The notes under the pieces were generated by a model that was given only the letters and a program-made list of their open reading frames with translations, was not told the DNA's origin and did no database searches. The translations under genes and the position numbers were made by a program. Source: Methanoregulaceae archaeon (lineage in GTDB: Archaea > Halobacteriota > Methanomicrobia > Methanomicrobiales > Methanospirillaceae). From it: a stretch of 64,000 bases of DNA. Below, piece after piece: positions 38,018-46,566 of the stretch (within the stretch, counting starts at the first letter, position 1; each line of letters starts with the position of its first letter). The stretch covers positions 20,814 through 84,813 of the forward strand of contig JACTUB010000015.1 of the NCBI GenBank assembly GCA_015660885.1, given 5' to 3'.

Positions 38018-38025
38018 AAGATAAC
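38018..38025. repeat. Target-site repeat AAGATAAC, copy 3
   Basis: Octamer after the right end of the miniature element; together with the copy at 36097 it frames the whole array. Confidence 0.7.
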
Positions 38026-38100
38026 AGGAAAGGGAAATAATATATTCTTTTTTTTAAATATCTCTTCCCCCGCCGTGATTCGGCTACAATGATGTGGAGG

Positions 38101-38874
38101 CTATTTTGTTTTTACGTCGCTTCCGTATGCAATATACCGGATTTTCCTGGCAAGATCCAGCACAGCAACCCGGGCCGGGCTATCCGCCGGAATCTGTGAA
38201 ACCGGGGTGGCTGCAAGGTCTGCTGCTTCAACCAGTGGATCATCGGGAATAATAGCAATCGGTATATCATTGCCAATATCAACCGGCGCAGTACCGGATT
38301 TGAACCTGTTGAAAACTATGTGGATGCGTTCCGGTTCGAGTCCCAGCTGCGTTGCTATCTCCCGTATACGGGTAATTGTCCGCAATCCTCTGGCACCAGG
38401 ATCACTCACGATAAGGAGCATATCCGGTTTCCCGAGCGTTCCCCTGCTTATGTGCTCCATACCGGCCTCTGTATCGATCACGATAAACCGGTAATCACCC
38501 TCAAGCTGGAGCATGCATTCTGATAACAAATCATTGGCAAAACAATAGCATCCGCTTCCCTCCGGCCGACCCATCGCCACGAGATCAAAACCGTTGGCTT
38601 CGACCAGAGCCTGACGGAACCGGAACCTGATAAAATCATGGCGATTCATGCCCGGCGGGATGTGACGGGTAAAAGCTTCTTCCCGCATGGACCCCAGTGA
38701 TTCATGGACAGTTACTCCGAGTGCTTCATGCAGGTTGGCATTCGGGTCGGCATCGACTGCGAGAACAGGAATTTCTGCCAGGTCGATAAACGAACGAATA
38801 AGAAGGGAACTGACTGTTGTCTTGCCGGTCCCCCCTTTTCCTGAGATTGCAATGGTGAACGGATGTTTTTGCAT
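38101..38874 (-). CDS. cooC: CooC-type nickel-insertion ATPase
   Basis: A 257-residue MinD/ParA-like ATPase. The deviant Walker A is GKGGTGKTT (residues 12-20), the switch is AVDADPNANLHEALG, and the CooC-specific Cys109-x-Cys111 lies in GSGCYCFAND. CooC proteins load nickel into CODH or, as AcsF/CooC, into acetyl-CoA synthase. The ACS genes upstream on the same strand and the absence of CODH suggest that ACS is its client. Last gene of the cooC-MetE-acsV unit. Confidence 0.9.
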   Translation of the reverse strand: MQKHPFTIAISGKGGTGKTTVSSLLIRSFIDLAEIPVLAVDADPNANLHEALGVTVHESLGSMREEAFTRHIPPGMNRHDFIRFRFRQALVEANGFDLVAMGRPEGSGCYCFANDLLSECMLQLEGDYRFIVIDTEAGMEHISRGTLGKPDMLLIVSDPGARGLRTITRIREIATQLGLEPERIHIVFNRFKSGTAPVDIGNDIPIAIIPDDPLVEAADLAATPVSQIPADSPARVAVLDLARKIRYIAYGSDVKTK

Positions 38875-38906
38875 GAACCAGTCCTTTGTTTAATCCTGAC
38901 ACCTTA

Positions 38907-39947
38907 TCATAGACCCGGTGCTTTTTCCCGGATGCGCCGTGAGATTTCCGCGGCGGTTTGCATTATCGCAACAGCACCTTTTCGGTCAGCAAACCGGATC
39001 CCGCAACTGGGCGTGATGAGGGACTGGGCATCAAAAAGATGTTCCGGCATGCGGGAACAGAGTTGGGTCCTGATAGTAAGATATCGTTCATAGAGCAGGT
39101 CGGTAGTCTCCGTTGCAAATATTCTGTATTCTGCCGGGACAACTCCCCACGCAACAACCCCTCCCCGCTCCATATAGGTAGCTATAGCATCTGAATACAA
39201 CAGGAACTCTTTTGCTGTGGCGTAAGCATCAATGGAAACGATTGAAGGCAGGAGGTCCATGACAAATTCCCAGTCCGTATTCGAGCAGCAGTGGATGCCG
39301 AGCCCCCCCTGGACCAGCGCCGCAATATCCTCCCAGCCGGATCTTACCATTTCCTGGTTAACCGGCACCACCGATGATCCCAATGAAGCAAGATATGGTT
39401 CATTCAAAACGACGACTGTTTCTGCAACACCGGTCTTTTCTCTCATTTCCACCTCGCACCACCGTGCCTTGAGCGCGATCATCTTCGAAAGCACATCGGC
39501 AAGTTGTGCATCATAGTAAATCGGGCGCTTGTCTGCGTCGACTACCTGCATGCCAAACGTGACCGGTCCCGTAACCTGGCATTTCAACAATTTCGCATGG
39601 GATATGTCATGGGACATCATTTCGATGAAACAGGACGCATATTCCTTGTGGAGTCCGTAGGGAATATAGTTGCCCTCCACATAATCCCTGTATACCTGTT
39701 CCATCGCTGCAGTATGATCCGTTGCACTGTCATAGAGGAGCCGGTCGTCCCTGATGAGCCGTCCCGGCATCTGCTCCGAGTCATTAAAGACAATACTTTC
39801 CAGTTGTCCCCGGTCCGGAAGAGTTGGCACGTAAGGGAACCGGGGGAATATTGCCAGGACATCGTTACATGCCTCTTTAGGATCGGTATGGGGAAGCGCG
39901 CCGACTCCTGTCGCAAGAGAATGCGGTGAAGGAATCATCTTTGCCAT
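38907..39947 (-). CDS. MetE-like / UROD-like methyltransferase of the ACS operon
   Basis: A 346-residue TIM-barrel protein resembling the C-terminal catalytic half of cobalamin-independent methionine synthase and the MtaA/UROD fold. Putative zinc ligands: His-x-Cys in GIHCCSNTDW and Cys in TPSCGIRF. Other blocks: TGVGALPHTDP, QVTGPVTFG, LNEPYLAS. It lies between acsV (4 nt away) and cooC. Such proteins recur next to ACS genes. It may move methyl groups to or from the corrinoid protein in place of AcsE; this is inference. Confidence 0.8.
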   Translation of the reverse strand: MAKMIPSPHSLATGVGALPHTDPKEACNDVLAIFPRFPYVPTLPDRGQLESIVFNDSEQMPGRLIRDDRLLYDSATDHTAAMEQVYRDYVEGNYIPYGLHKEYASCFIEMMSHDISHAKLLKCQVTGPVTFGMQVVDADKRPIYYDAQLADVLSKMIALKARWCEVEMREKTGVAETVVVLNEPYLASLGSSVVPVNQEMVRSGWEDIAALVQGGLGIHCCSNTDWEFVMDLLPSIVSIDAYATAKEFLLYSDAIATYMERGGVVAWGVVPAEYRIFATETTDLLYERYLTIRTQLCSRMPEHLFDAQSLITPSCGIRFADRKGAVAIMQTAAEISRRIREKAPGL

Positions 39948-39951
39948 CTGG

Positions 39952-41853
39952 TTATCCCTTCCTTAACCGACAGGCTTCCAGAAGTTTCTGAACCATAGGG
40001 AATAACGTGAGATCCGTGTGCGGCAGGAATGTACTCGAAGTATAATCATCCATAAAGGAGGGTTCTGCGTTGAGTTCGATATACGCTATCCTGGACGCAA
40101 TTGTATCAAGTGTTTTTCGTTCCCGCCGGTTGATAAGCGCAAGATTCGCACCCGTTACTGCCCCGTTCCCGATATTTTTTATCCGCTCTAATTCGATCTC
40201 CGGTATCAGCCCGATAATTGTGGCATTTTTCTTGTCCAGATAATTGCCAAATGCGCCGGCAAAATAAATCGTAGAGATTTCATGCCTCGTGACACCTGCC
40301 TCCTTCATCAGGGTCACACAGGCAGCATGAATCGAGGCCTTGCTCATGATCAGGTTTTTGATATCGTTTTCCGTGATCACGATATCCTTCCCGATATCCG
40401 TCTCATGTGCCCATGCAACAACAAACTCCGGGAAGTGAGGGCCGGTGCGGACTCTCTTGTTTTCTATGCCGGTATTTATCCGCCCGGTCCTGTCAATGAC
40501 ACATGCAGAGATGAGTTCTGCAAGCAGATCAATTAATCCGGATCCCGTAATCCCCCGTGGTTTGATATTGTTGATTGTTGTGTAGCTGGGATCAAGAGTA
40601 AACGGGTCAACGGTAATTTTCTCGATCGCCCCGGGGTTTGCCCGCATGCCAAAAAGCACTTCCCCGCCTTCAAGTGCCGGACCGGCAGCGCCAGCACAGG
40701 AGAACATCCATTCTTTGTTTCCGAGCACGACTTCGAAGTTGGTGCCAATATCAATAAGGAGCGAGATCTCCTCACGTTCACTCATGCCACAGGAAAGGAT
40801 ATCGGCAATAATGTCCCCTCCGATGAAGTCACTGACAGCAGGGAAGACAAAAAGCCCGCAGTTCTGGTTACCGGCAATACCAATTCTGCCGGCAGCAACG
40901 GACAATGCCCGCTGGACTACGGGCACGTACGGTTCTGCGATGATATAGGCCGGATCAATCCCGAGGAGCATGTGGCTCATCACCGTATTACCGGCAACCA
41001 CCACCTCGTAAATATCTTCACGGTCGATTCCCGCAGTATTTGAAGCAGAAGTAAGTGCAGTATTAATGCTCTCTGCAGCAAGTGCCTGCAGTTTTGTAAG
41101 CCCGTTTTTCCGGGCAAAATTCACCCTGGCAAGAATGTCTTCTCCACAACTGATCTGCCGGTTGTAATTCGAGGCAACCGCGACTACCTTGCCGGTGACC
41201 AGGTCCCAGAGATACACGACCACGGTTGTAGAGCCAAGATCGACCGCAGCACCAAAGATGCGTTTTGACGTGTCATTCTCCTGGAGATCAATAAGCCGGT
41301 ACCCGCCAGGGACAAGGGCCACTGTCCCGGTTACTTTCCAGTCACTGTGCCGGAGAAGAGTAGGTATTTCACGCATAACTTCCAAAGGAACATAGATTTT
41401 TTCTGCAACCGGTCCCCCGCTTCTCTGGACACCCCACAAGAGCCGGGTCAGATCCGGTGAAGGATCCGTCAGGGTAGGAGGCTGGAGCTCGACATAATAT
41501 TTCCTGACTGAAGGGTGAAATTCGATCCCGGCATCCCTTCCTTCGATGAGAATCTTTTGCTCCTGGATAAGGGTACTTTCGGGAACGAACACCTTCAGAT
41601 CTCCCTGCACCGTTGTCTGGCAGGCGAGACATGCCCCTTTATTCAGTTCATCCTCGCTAAAAAACTGCAAATATTTCTGGCGATCAAATTCTGTTCTCCC
41701 CGATTGAACATAAACCACGCACTTGCCGCATTTTCCCTGCCCGCCACAGACTACGTTGATACTCAGCCCGGCTCTCTGGGCGGCATCAAGAATGGTACTC
41801 CCCCGAGCTACGTCGATCTTGCGATAACTGGGAAGAAATGTTACCGTACGCAT
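39952..41853 (-). CDS. acsV: Corrinoid protein reductive activator (RACE/RamA-like)
   Basis: A 633-residue protein. N-terminal plant-type [2Fe-2S] ferredoxin domain: Cys36, Cys42, Cys45 (VVCGGQGKCGKC) and Cys78 (ACLACQ). A linker (~100-200) leads to the ASKHA-type ATPase part (DUF4445): AAVDLGSTTVVVYLWDL, DIGTNFEVVLG, GAAGPALEGG and YFAGAFGNYLDKKNA. These proteins use ATP to reduce inactive Co(II) of the corrinoid iron-sulfur protein to Co(I). Here the client should be AcsCD. First gene of its unit, 3.4 kb downstream of acsC. Confidence 0.9.
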   Translation of the reverse strand: MRTVTFLPSYRKIDVARGSTILDAAQRAGLSINVVCGGQGKCGKCVVYVQSGRTEFDRQKYLQFFSEDELNKGACLACQTTVQGDLKVFVPESTLIQEQKILIEGRDAGIEFHPSVRKYYVELQPPTLTDPSPDLTRLLWGVQRSGGPVAEKIYVPLEVMREIPTLLRHSDWKVTGTVALVPGGYRLIDLQENDTSKRIFGAAVDLGSTTVVVYLWDLVTGKVVAVASNYNRQISCGEDILARVNFARKNGLTKLQALAAESINTALTSASNTAGIDREDIYEVVVAGNTVMSHMLLGIDPAYIIAEPYVPVVQRALSVAAGRIGIAGNQNCGLFVFPAVSDFIGGDIIADILSCGMSEREEISLLIDIGTNFEVVLGNKEWMFSCAGAAGPALEGGEVLFGMRANPGAIEKITVDPFTLDPSYTTINNIKPRGITGSGLIDLLAELISACVIDRTGRINTGIENKRVRTGPHFPEFVVAWAHETDIGKDIVITENDIKNLIMSKASIHAACVTLMKEAGVTRHEISTIYFAGAFGNYLDKKNATIIGLIPEIELERIKNIGNGAVTGANLALINRRERKTLDTIASRIAYIELNAEPSFMDDYTSSTFLPHTDLTLFPMVQKLLEACRLRKG

Positions 41854-42050
41854 GGTGTTCTGTCCTTAATACTAACAATAGGGAGACGGATGAGAAATAT
41901 GCTACGGTGATGACTATCGATGAAGGGGATTGAATAAACAAAAAACAGGAACGGCGATGATTGTCCACGTCTTCCACTTTAACCCGCTCCGGAAGTTACG
42001 GGGGAATGTTCCACAGGCATTGAAAATATTACCGGGGTTTTGCAGTTCTG

Positions 42051-42333
42051 TTACTTTTTCCGTCCCTGTTCAGGAAGGTAGCGCAAAGCAGCCAAAAGGC
42101 TGCAGGCAGCCATGAATGCGAATCCGGCAGGAACTCCCTGTGCACCCAGTTCACGTGGGTGCGGTGGCGGTTCCCGGACTGCGGTGAGAGTGCCGCACAA
42201 CTGGCGAGAGGCAGGTAAAGGATCCGCTTGCGGGTCTTTTCCAGTTCCTATCTTCCAGGCCCATAGAGAATAAGTGTTGGTTTTGTAAACATTTTTTGAA
42301 AAATACCACTCGCGAATAAATGCTGCATAATTT
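42051..42333 (-). pseudogene. Possible remnant of a membrane-anchored surface protein
   Basis: An open frame without start codon ends at TAA 42051. Its C-terminus, GVPAGFAFMAACSLLAALRY followed by a basic tail, looks like a PGF-CTERM-like anchor; before it comes a Pro-rich stretch and an aromatic segment (REWYFSKNVYKTNTYSLW). An in-frame TGA at about 42331 cuts it upstream. G+C is higher than in the rest of the patch. Small hairpins (GCAGCC...GGCTGC) also lie here, so a structured RNA is an alternative. Confidence 0.3.
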
Positions 42334-42363
42334 CAAATACCGTTTTATCAACATACTAACGTA

Positions 42364-42777
42364 ATGAAATTCTTAAAAAATCTAAAAAAATTTTTTAAAA
42401 AAGCAGATAAATCTGAAGAAACAATTTCCTCTATTTCTGAAAGGCAGGTTACAGGAGAACCAACCAACCAGATAATGCCTGACGAATCAGATGCCCATCA
42501 AAAAAAACAGGCCGAACGACAAAGATTTCATGAATATCAACGAAGTATTGAAGAATTAAAAAATAATGAATAAAGAACTGAACGAAAAAGACGTGAGAAA
42601 ATAAAAGCTGAAGAGTTAAGAAAAATTAAAGAAATAAAAGCAAAAGAACGAAAAATCGTAGAGAAAGAGCGGCAAAACATAATTAAATGCCCGAAATGCA
42701 GAACGAATATCCCGATTGAACATATTTATTGCAAAAAATGTGGTGAAAAACTTCGCGAAACTGATCAGACGTCGTGA
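42364..42777 (+). pseudogene. Coiled-coil zinc-ribbon protein interrupted by one in-frame TAA
   Basis: The frame from ATG 42364 runs 69 codons, meets TAA at 42571-42573, and continues in the same frame for 67 more codons to TGA 42777. Before the stop: a basic N-terminus and a charged helix (QAERQRFHEYQRSIEEL). After it: the same Lys/Glu-rich helix (ERKRREKIKAEELRKIKEI) and a C-terminal zinc ribbon CPKCRTNIP...YCKKCGEKL. So one substitution splits an otherwise intact 137-codon gene. Function unknown; AT-rich, possibly transferred. Confidence 0.7.
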
Positions 42778-43000
42778 ACCTTTCTGACGGTTTTGATTCG
42801 GGGTTATCTAACCGGAACTTGTGTCTGGGATTTAGATTGGCACTTAGTGCAGTAACCATGTATTGCCACTCCAGAGTTCCCCCTCAACAGTTCTGCCAGC
42901 GACTATGATTATCGGTATGATTGGAGCGGTACTGCTCACCCAAAGAACAAGAGAACAATAAAATTTCTTATCCAGCTTCAATTCACTTTTGTTGTATTGC

Positions 43001-43141
43001 TTAATGAAGATAGAAGTACTCACCATCTTCCCACAACTTGCATTCAGCCTTGAGGCTTGGTGTTAATGCCGGACCGAAATCTATTCCTTTTTCGATCCAG
43101 TCTTTTATTGAATTTTTCTTGGTGCACCAGTATGTTTTCAT
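43001..43141 (-). CDS. Small protein, 46 residues
   Basis: MKTYWCTKKNSIKDWIEKGI begins the frame at ATG 43141, with GGAG close upstream. The sequence is well mixed and soluble-looking, ending in CKLWEDGEYFYLH. The frame stays open upstream of the ATG for about 25 codons with coding-like composition, so it may instead be the tail of a longer, decayed gene. Confidence 0.45.
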   Translation of the reverse strand: MKTYWCTKKNSIKDWIEKGIDFGPALTPSLKAECKLWEDGEYFYLH

Positions 43142-43351
43142 GATCTCCGGTTTCTGGCTATATTCTTTAAGGGGTTCGAGGCAAGGGGAGGTTGAAACTG
43201 TTCCTCACTGAATTAAGACCCCAGCAATGGATTTTTGTTGGCGTTTCTCAATGATCGGTTATTATATCCTCATAATGAAAGAAAGGACTGTTTTGACAAT
43301 CTGATGAAAATGGAAAAAATTATATTACATTAGTCTAATTATTATGATCGC

Positions 43352-43531
43352 ATGAAAAGTTCACAGCAGCAGAAGAAGCTCTGTGAGAAGATACTGGCAG
43401 GAATGAATCCCAGTATACGTGCCTATCACACTAACAGATGGGTTCAAACCTGTAACCACGAGGCACCACCCCCCAGGGATCCTGAAAAATTATATGCCGA
43501 GTGGCGACGACGGAACAGGCCATTATACTGA
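43352..43531 (+). CDS. Small basic protein, 59 residues
   Basis: ATG 43352 to TGA 43531. MKSSQQQKKLCEKILAGM starts it; the C-terminal part has PPPRDPEKLYAEWRRRNRPL. Basic, with two His and two Cys. No known family. Part of the small-gene patch between acsC and acsV. Confidence 0.45.
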   Translation: MKSSQQQKKLCEKILAGMNPSIRAYHTNRWVQTCNHEAPPPRDPEKLYAEWRRRNRPLY

Positions 43532-43659
43532 CTGACTTCAGCATAGTCATTTCCATGTTATAACTGACTTTTAAATACATCAGTATGTTTATGGGGTTAA
43601 AATAAACCCCGTAAAACCGTCCAATTATCTTTTAATCCTAAAATAGGATATTATCCTTT

Positions 43660-43803
43660 ATGAAATCAAAATCCCGGCAATGCCCGAACAGTCATGGAGC
43701 TATGCACCGGGCCTGCATCAAGATCACGCCGGACCAAAAACAAACATGGTTGGCAATTCCTTGGCAATATTGCCCGGTCTGCAAAATAAAGTTACCCGAT
43801 TAA
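43660..43803 (+). CDS. Small zinc-finger-like protein, possibly frameshifted
   Basis: A 47-residue frame from ATG 43660 with Cys/His pairs: QCPNSHGAMHRACIKI and WQYCPVCKIKL. It ends in TAA 43803. The frame one base further on stays open with coding-like composition (TTVYSDKTWRGYHFLLRPN ... NRYRVSFWNIPVRWEVP) until 44134, inside the 3' end of the convergent gene, so a single-base change in the A-rich AAAATAAAG stretch may have split a longer gene. Confidence 0.45.
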   Translation: MKSKSRQCPNSHGAMHRACIKITPDQKQTWLAIPWQYCPVCKIKLPD

Positions 43804-43994
43804 TTACACCACTGTCTATTCCGACAAAACCTGGCGTGGATATCATTTTTTACTGCGTCCAAACTTACTATGCGAATGTGATAGTTTGTATTTCAATTAT
43901 ATCAAAAAAGAGAAGTCTGGCAATCCTGTCAGAGTTAAAAACAGATATCGCGTGTCATTTTGGAATATACCGGTCCGGTGGGAGGTACCAGTAA
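43804..43994 (+). other. Coding-like continuation in the +1 frame
   Basis: No start codon, but a coding-like frame in +1 relative to the small gene at 43660. See that entry; it is either its lost C-terminus or a remnant of another gene. Confidence 0.3.
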
Positions 43995-45113
43995 CTATGG
44001 ATGTATCAGGACCTGTCCGGAATTTTCGCTCATTATCAGTGAGCTGCTATCCACTGCTTCAAAATCCGATCCCTTTAGCCGGTGGAGTGTATGAAGGGCA
44101 TCATTGTCCCACCGCTCATCCGGGGCACCGGTAATGTACCACGGTGCGCCATTATCGGAAAGGATCATACCATATTTTTTCAGGGCTTCCAGCACAATTT
44201 GTGCCTGGTAAGGATACCCTGATGTGTTGAACGATGATTTAAGCCGGAATCTCTGCCCCATTGGAGGATAGGCCGGGTCCGTAACAGATGAGGCATAGTG
44301 ACGGGCAGGCCAGGTATATGCCCGCCTGGTGGAAGGGGCAGTGAACCGGAGGGCATGGTTAATCTCCCCGGCATTGACTTCATCATACCGGACAAGACCA
44401 GGAAGAATAGCAAGACCGGCTGCATCCGCTGAAGTCCAGCCTGAGGGTCGCAGTGTATAACCGGACAGATTAAAGACAGCCCCGGAACCAGCAGCCCATG
44501 ATCCGTCAGCCTGTTTTTCAGCGGCGTAAAGTTCATAGAGAATCTTTGCGTCCCGGTCGATAATCAACAGATGGTGGTCTGACCCTCCTTCGATTAACGG
44601 GTTGTCCGGGATAGGATACGGCCCGGCATCGCTTTCATCTGCATAATCAAATATAACGGTTTTTTTCTCCTGGGATCCATTCACGATATTGTAGGGAATC
44701 CCGATTAGGTTCCCTTCATACATACCGGATCCGAAATCAGCGTGAAGATATGAAGTGCTTCCGATAGTCCTGACATACTCCGCTGACCGGGGATCAACCG
44801 GAAGTGAATCGACGCGGGTATTCCAGATATGATCCGGAGGAAAGACCGGAACCCCGCTGACTGATGGTCCGCTGAGAACAGCCGGCGATACTTTTGTACC
44901 GTCAGAGCCTGCCGTAATACTTCCCGGAGTGACAGGGATAGGACTGCTCCGGCTGATATCGCCAGGGGGACGATCAGCCTCCTGGTGTGCATCATACTTC
45001 CCATTTGTTCCTTGAGGAGTATTTTCCCGGGCAGTATCGATTGCAATGGCAGTGAGTGCCAGCAGAATGAGTGCCAGTGCAGAAACCAGAACGATTCTTA
45101 TCCACGTATTCAT
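43995..45113 (-). CDS. Secreted or membrane-anchored protein of unknown function
   Basis: A 372-residue protein. An N-terminal signal anchor (IRIVLVSALALILLALTAIAI) is followed by a low-complexity Pro/Ser/Gly-rich linker to about residue 90 and a globular domain. Family-like blocks: HIWNTRVDSLPVDPRSAEYV, HLLIIDRDAKILYELYAA and YGMILSDNGAPWYITGAPD. Similar secreted proteins occur in soil actinobacteria, so transfer is possible. It stands on the same strand as acsCDB but is not related in function. Confidence 0.75.
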   Translation of the reverse strand: MNTWIRIVLVSALALILLALTAIAIDTARENTPQGTNGKYDAHQEADRPPGDISRSSPIPVTPGSITAGSDGTKVSPAVLSGPSVSGVPVFPPDHIWNTRVDSLPVDPRSAEYVRTIGSTSYLHADFGSGMYEGNLIGIPYNIVNGSQEKKTVIFDYADESDAGPYPIPDNPLIEGGSDHHLLIIDRDAKILYELYAAEKQADGSWAAGSGAVFNLSGYTLRPSGWTSADAAGLAILPGLVRYDEVNAGEINHALRFTAPSTRRAYTWPARHYASSVTDPAYPPMGQRFRLKSSFNTSGYPYQAQIVLEALKKYGMILSDNGAPWYITGAPDERWDNDALHTLHRLKGSDFEAVDSSSLIMSENSGQVLIHP

Positions 45114-45221
45114 TCCGATGAACCTGTTCCTTGGGCATTAACCGCCGGAATCTTCTTTTAGATGATATATAAATTATCCATAACCCGGTGTTTAGCCGCT
45201 ATAACCTGACGGTTCCAAGCA

Positions 45222-46565
45222 TCAGAGGGGAACTTTACCCCATTCCTCATGCAGGTATTCCCCGATCTCTGCTGCGTCCCGGGGTCCGACCATCACTTTC
45301 CAGCCGGTTGCTTCTTCAATCCTTCCGGACAGCGGAGCGGAGTACCCCGGGATGATCAGCGTTTTATGGGCTACTTCGTTTTCTACATTAAATTTTTTAA
45401 GCGAGTCACGCACCAGCGTTTCGTTGAATTTGCCTGCAGCCACTGCAGTCAGCACTGAGAGCCCTTCGGTATCAATAATCAGCATGAAACAGGGGACACG
45501 GGAAGACTCCAGGTATCCCTGGAGAGTAAAAAAGGTGAGGGAAAAGTTTACGGTGACGAGGACCGGGGCATCTTTCCCCGGCGTCCCGACACGGTACAGG
45601 CCGGGATTCATCTGGATGGGTTTCTGGGGATCTGTGTAAATGTTCTGCCTGAGGGTAAGGGCAGCCTTTGATGACTCAGGTGAAAGAGGCGGCGTTATAA
45701 TCACCGACGCATATTTAACGATCCCCAATGCGATTGCAGCGTCCTGAAGGAAGGGGTGAGTGGCATCCATAAAAACCGGATAGCCCAGATCCGGGGCTGC
45801 ACGCGTGATGGCGAGCTGTCGTATGGCAGTTGCTGTGGTAATATAATCACCAAGGGACTGCGGACAAAGGTCCATGACCAGTTTTTTAACACCTTCTGCC
45901 AGGCAGTCTTTTGCAAGAGTGATGAGGTTGTCAATACCATGAGCTTTGATGGCCATGGGACAACTGTGTTTCTTTGCAACTGCACACATTTCCCTGAAAT
46001 TTTCCGGCGTTGCGGTGTGGATAAGGGGCTGGTAGCTCCCGACCTGGACAAGTGCCGCATTCAGCGCTCCTGTGCTCTTAGCCATCAACACAAGAGGCAG
46101 ATCCGCATTTTCCTCGACCGTGGCAACAGCCCGTGCAAATGTTTCCGGAGAGCCACTTGCATTTTCAATGGCAATACCATTAAACCGCAGATCGGAACCA
46201 ATGCGGGTGAACGTCTCATCCCTGACCCGGATGGTCGTGGCAGTGATCTCTTCATGTGTCTGGAGATCCGAAATCTTGAAAAGGATACCGGGAGGATGAT
46301 AGAACGTTTTGTCATGACGGTAAAGGACAAATTCCTCGCCGGTTGCAAATGACCGTTCCCCAACACCAATTTTTACGAGCCGTATCGGGGGTCGCGTCGT
46401 AGCACCCAGAACCGATTTTGCCTGATCGTCCAGATACGGACAGAGATCCACATCTGCTTTTCCCCCGGCGAGTTTCATGGCGAAGGTGAGGCAGGTGGGA
46501 TCTCCGCATTCCTTGCAGTTCTTTTTCGGCAGGAGTTTATAGATATCCAGCGCCTTGAGTGCCAT
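45222..46565 (-). CDS. acsC: ACS/CODH corrinoid iron-sulfur protein, large subunit
   Basis: A 447-residue AcsC/CdhE. The N-terminal [4Fe-4S] motif is Cys17, Cys20, Cys25, Cys42 (NCKECGDPTCLTFAM...LCPYL). A TIM barrel and a C-terminal corrinoid-binding Rossmann part follow. With AcsD it carries the methyl group on cobalt from methyl-pterin to acetyl-CoA synthase. One base separates it from acsD. It is followed by a 3.4-kb patch of unrelated genes before acsV. Confidence 0.94.
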   Translation of the reverse strand: MALKALDIYKLLPKKNCKECGDPTCLTFAMKLAGGKADVDLCPYLDDQAKSVLGATTRPPIRLVKIGVGERSFATGEEFVLYRHDKTFYHPPGILFKISDLQTHEEITATTIRVRDETFTRIGSDLRFNGIAIENASGSPETFARAVATVEENADLPLVLMAKSTGALNAALVQVGSYQPLIHTATPENFREMCAVAKKHSCPMAIKAHGIDNLITLAKDCLAEGVKKLVMDLCPQSLGDYITTATAIRQLAITRAAPDLGYPVFMDATHPFLQDAAIALGIVKYASVIITPPLSPESSKAALTLRQNIYTDPQKPIQMNPGLYRVGTPGKDAPVLVTVNFSLTFFTLQGYLESSRVPCFMLIIDTEGLSVLTAVAAGKFNETLVRDSLKKFNVENEVAHKTLIIPGYSAPLSGRIEEATGWKVMVGPRDAAEIGEYLHEEWGKVPL

Positions 46566-46566
46566 C

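Noticed and set aside
42571..42573. Recoded stop (pyrrolysine or selenocysteine) in the split zinc-ribbon gene
   Set aside because: The codon is TAA, which is used for neither; a mutation or an unknown readthrough is more likely.
42844..43026. 60-codon minus-strand frame
   Set aside because: Overlaps the better supported 46-residue gene at 43001-43141 and has no start signal.
43680..43994. 104-codon plus-strand frame
   Set aside because: It runs in a different frame through the zinc-finger-like gene and its continuation, and its composition is not protein-like.
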